A DNA stretch of 5,578 nucleotides from Rhodospirillales bacterium. Lineage in GTDB: Bacteria; Pseudomonadota; Alphaproteobacteria; Acetobacterales; Acetobacteraceae. Position numbers and translations under genes: made by a program. Shown one piece after another: positions 1-5,578 of the stretch (positions are counted from its first letter, which is position 1; every line of letters starts with the position of its first letter). The notes under the pieces were generated by a model, which worked only from the letters and a program-made list of their open reading frames with translations, was not told the origin of the DNA and made no database searches. The stretch is taken from assembly GCA_903644035.1 (NCBI GenBank), contig CAHJXG010000525.1, positions 1-5,578 on the forward strand, written 5' to 3'.

Positions 1-213
1 TGGCCGCGGTCCCGGCCCGCGCCGTCCACCAGGTGAGCCGCCGCCGCGCCCGCAGCACCCGCCACGCGCGGTCCGACACCGCCCGGCGGTCGCCGGAGCC
101 GATGAAGCGCCGTGCCCGGAAGAAGTCGTTCGCGACCGCGTCGGCCGGGCGGCGGGACAGCGCGTCGATCTCGGTCAACAGCTCGATGGAGGCCGCGAGG
201 CGGGCGGCTGGGG

Positions 214-217
<4 letters not shown>
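1..217 (-). CDS. rsmB: RsmB/Fmu-type 16S rRNA (cytosine-C5) methyltransferase, N-terminal part (3' end beyond window)
   Basis: The first 72 codons are visible, read from a GTG at 217-215 towards the left edge. The start reads VTPAARLAASIELLTEID, followed by RPADAVANDFF, RRFIGSGDRRAVSD and AWRVLRARRRLTWW. From memory, this is the characteristic opening of alphaproteobacterial RsmB/Fmu proteins: a NusB-like RNA-binding domain ahead of the SAM-dependent methyltransferase domain, which lies outside the window. Known members methylate C967 of 16S rRNA. The GTG is chosen because an in-frame TGA lies ten codons upstream (245-247) and no other usual start falls between. No Shine-Dalgarno precedes it, so initiation may depend on ribosomes finishing the short frame at 214-273, whose stop overlaps the GTG as GTGA. 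The gene follows guaB by 52 bases and is probably co-transcribed with it. The guaB-rsmB order is, to my knowledge, common in this class. The catalytic part cannot be judged here. Confidence 0.85.
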
Positions 218-1816
<1,599 letters not shown>

Positions 1817-1829
1817 TCCTTGGCGGTTT

Positions 1830-1858
1830 GACATAGGCCCCGGCGGGGAGCGGCGCAA
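1830..1858 (-). promoter_or_regulatory. Possible sigma-70-type promoter for guaB
   Basis: On the minus strand TTGCGC (1858-1853) and TATGTC (1835-1830) are separated by 17 bases. Initiation would fall near 1823, giving a leader of about 50 bases made up mostly of the candidate hairpin. The match to consensus is partial. The gene could instead rely on readthrough from rlmE, whose stop is only 128 bases upstream of the guaB start. Confidence 0.3.
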
Positions 1859-1900
1859 GCGCGGCGTGATCGCCAGCGGACGCTGAAGCGCCTCCCTCCG

Positions 1901-2596
1901 CTAATCCGCCGCCCGCGACCGGAACCCGGTCGCCACCACATACAGCTCGCTCGATTCCTTGCGGCTGGACGGCGGCTTCGCATGGCGGACGCTGGCAAAG
2001 GAGCGCTTCATGCGCTCCAGCATGGCCCGCTCCGACCCGCCCTGGAACACCTTGGCGACGAAGCCGCCACCGTCCGCCAGCATCTCCACCGCGAAGTGCA
2101 GCGCGAGGTCCGCCAGCGCCATGATGCGCAGGTGGTCGGTCGCGTTGTGCCCGGTGGTGTTGGGCGCCATGTCCGACAGCACGAGGTCCGCCTTGCCGCC
2201 CAGCAGCTCGGCGAGCCGGCCCGGCATGGCATCGTCCATGAAGTCGCCCTCCAGGATCGTGGCGCCGGGCACGGGGTCCATCGGCAGCAGATCGATGCCC
2301 GCCACCATCGCCGCACCCCGCCGCACCGCCACCTGCGCCCAGCCGCCCGGCGCCGCGCCCAGGTCCACGACCCTCGCGCCCTTGCCGATCAGGTGGAAGC
2401 GGTCGTCTAGCTCGATCAGCTTGAAGGCGGCGCGCGACCGCCAGCCCTGCTCCTTCGCCGCCCGCACATAGGGATCGTTCAACTGCCGCTGCAGCCATTT
2501 CTGCGACGCCGTGGTGCGGCCGCGCGCCGTCCTCAGCGAGACCGAGAGGCCGCGGGACGGCAGCGCGGTGGTGCCTTTTGGGGTGTCGTTGCTCAT
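1901..2596 (-). CDS. rlmE: 23S rRNA (uridine-2'-O)-methyltransferase RlmE (FtsJ/RrmJ)
   Basis: This 231-residue Rossmann-fold methyltransferase uses S-adenosylmethionine to methylate the 2'-OH of U2552 in the 23S A-loop during late 50S assembly (known for E. coli RlmE, 209 residues). The SAM site VVDLGAAPGGWAQV is at 76-89. The family K-D-K-E catalytic residues are visible: Lys59 (RAAFKL), Asp142 (VLSDMAPN), Lys182 (AKVFQG) and Glu217 (SSELYVVATG), with spacing close to E. coli K38-D124-K164-E199. About 20 extra residues (PSRGLSVSLRTARGR region) precede the core, as is common in alphaproteobacterial members. The start at MSNDTPKG is preferred because its ATG overlaps the ppx stop as ATGA (2593-2596). 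No Shine-Dalgarno is evident, which fits translational coupling to ppx. The frame stays open further upstream, but that stretch lies inside ppx. Confidence 0.96.
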   Translation of the reverse strand: MSNDTPKGTTALPSRGLSVSLRTARGRTTASQKWLQRQLNDPYVRAAKEQGWRSRAAFKLIELDDRFHLIGKGARVVDLGAAPGGWAQVAVRRGAAMVAGIDLLPMDPVPGATILEGDFMDDAMPGRLAELLGGKADLVLSDMAPNTTGHNATDHLRIMALADLALHFAVEMLADGGGFVAKVFQGGSERAMLERMKRSFASVRHAKPPSSRKESSELYVVATGFRSRAAD

Positions 2597-3663
2597 GCCG
2601 GCATGGCCGTAGGGGAGAATGCCCGGCGGCGCGAGTCCCTCGGCCCGCCGGCCCGGCCCGGTCCGCCCTGCCGCTGGCGCATCATGCGCAGCAGCATGCC
2701 CTCCCGCAGGCCGCGGTCGGCCACGACGACCTCGCTGGCCGGCCAGGTCCGGCGGATCGCCTCGAACACCGCGCAGCCCGGCAGAACGAAGTCCGCCCGC
2801 TCGTTGCCCACGCAAGGATGCAGCGCCAGGCCGTCCCGCCCGAGGCCGCGCAGCACGCCCAGCGCATGGTCGGCCGCCGCCGCACTCAGCACGCGGCCAT
2901 CGACCAGCGGGCGCCGATACCGCTGCAGCCCCATCGCCACCCCGGTCAGCGTCGTCACCGTGCCGCTGGTGCCCAGCAGGCGCACGCCGCCCATCCGGCT
3001 TTCATGCGCGATGCAGTGCACCCGCTCGAACGGCGCCAGCCGGGCGGCGGCCTCGTCCACCATGGCGAGGAACCCATCCGCGGTGAAAGCGGCGGCGCCG
3101 TAGCGTTCGGACAGGTTGACGACGCCGATGGGCAGGCTGTCGTAGCCGATCAGCTCCGGCCGGTCGCCGGGGCCGCCCAGGCGCACCCAGGCGACCTCGG
3201 TCGAGCCGCCGCCGATGTCGAACAGCAGCGCCCGGCGGCCCGTGCCGGTCAGCAGCGTCGCGCAGCTTTCCAGGGCAAGCTCCGCCTCCTCGCGCGCCGA
3301 GATCACGTCGAACCGGATGCCGGTCTCGGCGCGCACGCGGGCCAGGAACTCGCCGACGTTGGCGGCGCGCCGGCACGCCTCGGTGGCGATCGCCCGCATC
3401 GCCTGGATCGGCCGCCGGGCCATGCGGGCCGAACACGCCTGCAGCGCGTCGATGGCGCGGTCCATCGCGAGGACGCTCAGGCGTCCCGTGCTCTGCAGCC
3501 CCTCACCCAGGCGCACGATGCGGCTGAAGCTGTCCAGCACGCGGAAGCCGCCGCCATCGGGCGCCCCGATCAGCAGCCGGCAGTTGTTGGTTCCGAGATC
3601 GAGTGCCGCGAACGCCGGGCGGCGCGGGTCTCGGTCCCTGTTCGGTTGCAGTCCATCGACCAT
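2593..3663 (-). CDS. Ppx/GppA-family phosphatase, short form
   Basis: This 356-residue member of the exopolyphosphatase/pppGpp phosphatase family belongs to the sugar kinase/actin/hsp70 ATPase fold. Visible motifs are the first phosphate loop FAALDLGTNNCRLLIG (18-33), RLGEGL (51-56), AIATEACRRA (91-100), the acidic ISAREEAEL (121-129), the second phosphate loop FDIGGGSTE (148-156), GTSGTVTTLTG (231-241) and the C-terminal VVADRGLREGML (313-324). E. coli Ppx and GppA are about 500 residues and carry an extra C-terminal HD-like domain; this protein ends soon after the catalytic core. That is the usual alphaproteobacterial form, not a truncation. Sequence alone does not decide between polyphosphate and pppGpp as substrate, so no symbol is given. 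The start is set at MVDGLQPN because GAAGGGA lies eight bases upstream; the in-frame TTG at 3726 has no support. The last 20 or so residues are Arg-rich and unlikely to be catalytic. The stop overlaps rlmE by ATGA. Confidence 0.93.
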   Translation of the reverse strand: MVDGLQPNRDRDPRRPAFAALDLGTNNCRLLIGAPDGGGFRVLDSFSRIVRLGEGLQSTGRLSVLAMDRAIDALQACSARMARRPIQAMRAIATEACRRAANVGEFLARVRAETGIRFDVISAREEAELALESCATLLTGTGRRALLFDIGGGSTEVAWVRLGGPGDRPELIGYDSLPIGVVNLSERYGAAAFTADGFLAMVDEAAARLAPFERVHCIAHESRMGGVRLLGTSGTVTTLTGVAMGLQRYRRPLVDGRVLSAAAADHALGVLRGLGRDGLALHPCVGNERADFVLPGCAVFEAIRRTWPASEVVVADRGLREGMLLRMMRQRQGGPGRAGGPRDSRRRAFSPTAMPA

Positions 3664-3689
3664 CAAGGGGGTCCCTTCATAGGTCCCAT
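3663..3689 (-). CDS. Possible 8-codon upstream ORF (MGPMKGPP) overlapping the ppx start
   Basis: A minimal frame begins at ATG 3689-3687 with a second in-frame ATG at 3680, and ends Pro-Pro-TGA. The stop shares its A with the ppx start codon (TGATG). A GGAG lies 11 bases upstream of the first ATG, a loose Shine-Dalgarno. The ppx ribosome-binding site lies inside this frame, so translating it would affect access to ppx. Peptides ending in proline terminate slowly in bacteria, which would make this a candidate leader peptide. The overlap and codons are seen; the role is speculative, and a frame this short can easily be chance. Confidence 0.22.
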   Translation of the reverse strand: MGPMKGPP

Positions 3690-3711
3690 ATGGCGTCAGT
3701 CTCCGCGCCCT

Positions 3712-3741
3712 TCGATAGTGGGGCAAGCTGAACCTTCACAA
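3712..3741 (-). promoter_or_regulatory. Possible promoter for the ppx-rlmE cluster
   Basis: On the minus strand TTGTGA (3741-3736) and TATCGA (3717-3712) are separated by 18 bases, about 50 bases before the ppx ATG. Both hexamers match consensus only in part. The position is sensible for the first gene of the cluster, next to a promoter candidate pointing the other way for the tRNA. Confidence 0.3.
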
Positions 3742-3755
3742 TCATCTGCGAACGG

Positions 3756-3784
3756 TTGCTCAGTCCCGGGCGGCATGGTATCTG
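3756..3784 (+). promoter_or_regulatory. Possible promoter for tRNA-Gln
   Basis: TTGCTC (3756-3761) and TATCTG (3779-3784) are separated by 17 bases. Initiation near 3791 would give a 5' leader of about 18 bases ahead of the mature tRNA end at 3809, a usual length for RNase P processing. The -10 hexamer is imperfect. The position, a stable RNA gene directly downstream, and the lack of any other gene feeding in from the left on this strand support it. Confidence 0.4.
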
Positions 3785-3808
3785 CCAGGCTGCACCGCGC
3801 TGCGGCGT

Positions 3809-3882
3809 TGGGGGATAGTTTAGCGGTAGAACTTCCGACTCTGACTCGGAAAGCCTTGGTTCGAATCCAGGTCCCCCAGCCA
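3809..3882 (+). tRNA. tRNA-Gln (anticodon CTG)
   Basis: A full 74-base cloverleaf can be drawn, including an encoded CCA. The acceptor stem TGGGGGA pairs with TCCCCCA, all seven pairs. The D arm is GTTT/GAAC with loop AGCGGTA. The anticodon stem TCCGA/TCGGA encloses loop CTCTGAC, placing CTG at 3841-3843. The variable region is AAGC. The T arm CTTGG/CCAGG carries TTCGAAT. The discriminator is G3879 and CCA is 3880-3882. The U1-A72 first pair and G discriminator fit glutamine identity. CTG reads CAG, the dominant Gln codon at this GC content. The gene stands alone between ppx (divergent) and the DMT transporter. Open frames on its opposite strand (motifs such as GFEPRLSESESE and LDSNQGFPSQSR) are the familiar artefacts of antisense tRNA sequence. 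Confidence 0.97.
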
Positions 3883-3887
3883 TCCCC

Positions 3888-3932
3888 GCCACCGGCCCCA
3901 TCCCGGACAATGGTGCATGGCGAGCCGGTGGC
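3888..3932. repeat. 9-bp perfect inverted repeat between tRNA-Gln and the transporter gene
   Basis: GCCACCGGC (3888-3896) is the exact reverse complement of GCCGGTGGC (3924-3932), with 27 bases between. It starts six bases after the tRNA CCA, so it could end tRNA transcription, but no T-run follows. Its right arm sits where the -35 region of the transporter promoter would be, so an operator is also possible. The loop is long for an intrinsic terminator. Confidence 0.35.
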
Positions 3933-3943
3933 CGCGCCGGGCC

Positions 3944-3952
3944 TGGTATGCT
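3944..3952 (+). promoter_or_regulatory. Extended -10 element just before the DMT transporter start
   Basis: TGGTATGCT fits the extended -10 pattern TGnTATnnT, with hexamer TATGCT at 3947-3952. No convincing -35 is seen, which extended -10 promoters can tolerate. Initiation would be expected near 3959, only about five bases before the ATG at 3964. Confidence 0.4.
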
Positions 3953-3963
3953 AGCCGGCCCGC

Positions 3964-4869
3964 ATGGCCTCCCCTGCATCCCTCATCCAAACCCGTCAGA
4001 ACGTCCTGAGCGGCATCGGCTTCATGCTGCTCGGCATGTTCCTGTTCGCCCTGAACGACACGTTGGGCAAGCAGCTGATCGGCATCTACACCTTGGGGCA
4101 GCTCACGCTCATCCGCGGCGTCGCGGGGCTTGCGATCATGCTGCCGCTGCTCTGGCGGACCGGTTTGCCGCCCTTGGACACATCCTACCGGCCGCGGCTG
4201 CAGCTCCTGCGTTTCGTGCTGTCGCCAGCCGAGGCCTGCCTGTTCTTCTACGCCCTGATCTCGCTGCCGCTGGCGGAGGTGATCACCTACTACCAGGCCG
4301 GCCCGATCTGGGTCACGGCGCTGTCGGCCCTGCTGGGCGAACGGGTCGGGTGGCGGCGGTGGACGGCGGTGTTCGCCGGGTTCTGCGGCGTGCTGATCGC
4401 CCTGCATCCCACGACCGGGCTGTCGGCGGGCGCCCTGGCGGCCTTGCTCGGCAGTGTCCTCTACGCCGGCTTCCTGGTCGTCACCGGTCGGCTGCCCGGC
4501 CTGCATCGGTCCGTGCTGATGGTCCAGCAGCTCTGCGCAACGCTGCTGATGGGTGCGGGCCTCGTGCTGCTTCAGGGCTGGGTGGCGCCGGGCCCGGTCG
4601 ATGCCGGGTTGATGCTGGTGCTGGGGCTTGGCTCCTTGGCCGGCAACCTCTGCGTGAACCTGGCGCTGCGGCTTGGCCCCGCCATCACCATCGTGCCGTT
4701 CCAGTACACCATGCTGTTCTGGGGCATCCTGCTCGGCTTCCTGGTGTTCGGCGACGTCCCGGGGATCGCGAGCCTGGCCGGTGCCGGCATCATCGTCGGC
4801 GCCGGGCTGTATATCATGATCAGGGAGCACCGCCTCGCCCAGGCGCGCGCCCTGCCGGTGCCGCAATGA
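3964..4869 (+). CDS. DMT-superfamily (EamA) inner-membrane transporter
   Basis: This 301-residue protein has ten predicted transmembrane helices at roughly 15-33, 44-64, 83-101, 104-124, 133-148, 154-172, 185-204, 213-234, 240-262 and 268-286. They form two EamA repeats (about 15-147 and 154-286). Family features include FALNDTLGK in helix 1, a helix 3-4 region ending in LAEVITYYQAGPIWVTAL, the LGE at 124-126 followed by basic residues, and the matching FGD at 262-264 in the second repeat. The Arg-containing C-terminal tail is probably cytoplasmic. DMT proteins move small metabolites such as amino acids, nucleosides or cofactors. Nothing here fixes the substrate, and the neighbours do not help, so no symbol is given. 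The ATG at 3964 is the first start after an in-frame TAG (3952-3954). It has no Shine-Dalgarno and sits very close to an extended -10, suggesting a near-leaderless message. The gene converges on the aapM-like gene with 12 bases between stops. Confidence 0.9.
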   Translation: MASPASLIQTRQNVLSGIGFMLLGMFLFALNDTLGKQLIGIYTLGQLTLIRGVAGLAIMLPLLWRTGLPPLDTSYRPRLQLLRFVLSPAEACLFFYALISLPLAEVITYYQAGPIWVTALSALLGERVGWRRWTAVFAGFCGVLIALHPTTGLSAGALAALLGSVLYAGFLVVTGRLPGLHRSVLMVQQLCATLLMGAGLVLLQGWVAPGPVDAGLMLVLGLGSLAGNLCVNLALRLGPAITIVPFQYTMLFWGILLGFLVFGDVPGIASLAGAGIIVGAGLYIMIREHRLAQARALPVPQ

Positions 4870-4881
4870 CGGCCGGCGCGG

Positions 4882-5578
4882 TCAGGCGCCCACCCGCAGG
4901 CGCCGCTCCAGCATGGAGCCTGCGAGCGACAGCGCCAAGCAGCACGCGAAGAACAGCAGGGCGGCAAAGGCATAGCCCTCGTTGGCGAGGCCGAGCCAGG
5001 ACTGATCCTTGATCGACTGGTTCACGACGCCCAGCAGGTCGAACAGGCCGACCACGGACACGAGGGTCGTGTCCTTAAACAGGTCCACGACCACGTTCAC
5101 GATCCCCGGCAGCGCGATCCGCATCGCCTGGGGCAGCACCACGGTCACGTTCGCCTGCAGCGGATGCAATCCCAGCGCCGCCGCGGCCTCCGCCTGGCCC
5201 GGCGCCACGCCATGCAGCCCGCCGCGCACCACCTCCGCCATATAAGCCGCGGTGAACAGCGTCAGCACGATCAGCGCGCGCACCAGGTTGTCGAGCGTGA
5301 CGCCGCCCGGCAGCACCATGGGCAGCAGCACCAGGCCCATGAACAGCACGCCCAGCAGCGGCACGCCGCGCCAGAACTCGACCATGACGGTGCACAGGCC
5401 GCGCACGAAGGGCAGCGTCGACCGGCGCCCGAAGGCGAGCGCGATGCCGAGCGGGATGGCGCCGGCGATGGCGACGAAGGACAGCACGGCGTTCAGCATC
5501 AGCCCGCCCCACTCGGACGTCGGCACCGGCCGCAGCCCGGCGATGCCGCCGGCCAGCAGCAGCCCCGCGCCGAGCGGC
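4882..5578 (-). CDS. aapM: General L-amino-acid ABC transporter permease, AapM/BztC-like (5' end beyond window)
   Basis: The last 231 codons of an inner-membrane permease are visible. The frame has no stop up to the right edge, so the beginning is missing; known AapM proteins are about 380 residues. A GTG at 5526-5524 (VPTSEW) could be taken for a start, but the preceding residues (GLLLAGGIAGLRP) continue a hydrophobic helix plus linker, and the gene surely begins further upstream. Motifs of the His/Glu/Gln permease family are clear: EFWRGVPLLGVLFM, AYMAEVVRGGL, the EAA loop (GQAEAAAALGLHPLQ to VVLPQA, visible residues about 127-150) that contacts the ATPase, then PGIVNVVVDLFKDTTLV, GLFDLLGVV and the ending LERRLRVGA. 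The protein would pair with AapQ, ATPase AapP and periplasmic AapJ, expected off the right edge. The symbol rests on similarity to AapM/BztC as I recall them. Substrate range is inferred from the family. Confidence 0.88.
   Translation of the reverse strand, partial: PLGAGLLLAGGIAGLRPVPTSEWGGLMLNAVLSFVAIAGAIPLGIALAFGRRSTLPFVRGLCTVMVEFWRGVPLLGVLFMGLVLLPMVLPGGVTLDNLVRALIVLTLFTAAYMAEVVRGGLHGVAPGQAEAAAALGLHPLQANVTVVLPQAMRIALPGIVNVVVDLFKDTTLVSVVGLFDLLGVVNQSIKDQSWLGLANEGYAFAALLFFACCLALSLAGSMLERRLRVGA

Noticed and set aside
2597..2815. N-terminal extension of rlmE into ppx
   Set aside because: The extra 73 residues are a shadow of the ppx C-terminal coding region; the ATGA overlap start gives the normal family N-terminus.
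3664..3726. N-terminal extension of ppx from a TTG at 3726
   Set aside because: There is no ribosome-binding site, the residues are basic and unlike the family, and the ATG at 3663 has GAAGGGA at good spacing.
2578..3954. 458-codon plus-strand frame opposite ppx that runs through the tRNA
   Set aside because: It is an antisense shadow of ppx, reads through a tRNA gene and has no recognisable domain.
3677..3979. 100-codon minus-strand frame with GFEPRLSESESE
   Set aside because: The motif is the translation of the antisense strand of tRNA-Gln, a well-known false annotation; the rest overlaps promoters and the transporter start.
3820..4866. 348-codon minus-strand frame ending LDSNQGFPSQSRKFYR
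   Set aside because: It is antisense to the DMT transporter along its length and ends in antisense tRNA sequence; the composition is Q/H/R/D-rich without domains.
4885..4904. GGCGCC-N8-GGCGCC as a bidirectional terminator
   Set aside because: The stem is short, there is no T-run on either strand, and the site lies within aapM codons; the sequence is easily chance in GC-rich DNA.
3948..5012. 354-codon plus-strand frame overlapping the transporter
   Set aside because: It is the same DNA in another frame, Arg/Pro/Ala-rich without membrane helices, while the 3964 frame encodes a clear ten-helix protein.

Overview
The window is very GC-rich (roughly 70% by eye) and reads as a chromosomal housekeeping segment of an alphaproteobacterium. 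Several features suggest Rhodospirillales or Acetobacteraceae: a short-form Ppx/GppA phosphatase joined to rlmE, a guaB-rsmB pair, and an AapM-type amino-acid permease. This placement is inferred from protein style and gene order, not from a database search.

Layout. Positions 1-3663 carry four co-directional minus-strand genes, read right to left: ppx/gppA-like phosphatase, rlmE (23S rRNA 2'-O-methyltransferase), guaB (IMP dehydrogenase) and the first 72 codons of rsmB (16S rRNA m5C methyltransferase), cut by the left edge. rsmB starts at a GTG. Positions 3664-3808 are a divergent promoter region. It is followed on the plus strand by a complete tRNA-Gln(CTG) gene (3809-3882) and a ten-helix DMT/EamA transporter (3964-4869). 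Convergent with the transporter is the 3' part of an AapM-like amino-acid ABC permease (minus strand, 4882-5578), cut by the right edge.

How the genes fit together. The minus-strand cluster links guanine-nucleotide supply (guaB), a candidate pppGpp/polyphosphate phosphatase (ppx/gppA-like) and modification of both ribosomal subunits (rlmE, rsmB). Translational coupling looks common: ppx and rlmE overlap by ATGA. guaB and rsmB are bridged by a 19-codon reading frame that overlaps guaB by ATGA and rsmB by GTGA. An 8-codon frame ending Pro-Pro-stop overlaps the ppx start by TGATG. The guaB leader holds a perfect 8-bp inverted repeat that would pair away the bases between its Shine-Dalgarno and start codon. 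The transporter has an extended -10 so close to its ATG that the message may be nearly leaderless.

I see no mobile element, CRISPR array, prophage or defence system. The genes are ordinary; the less expected content lies in the short regions between them.
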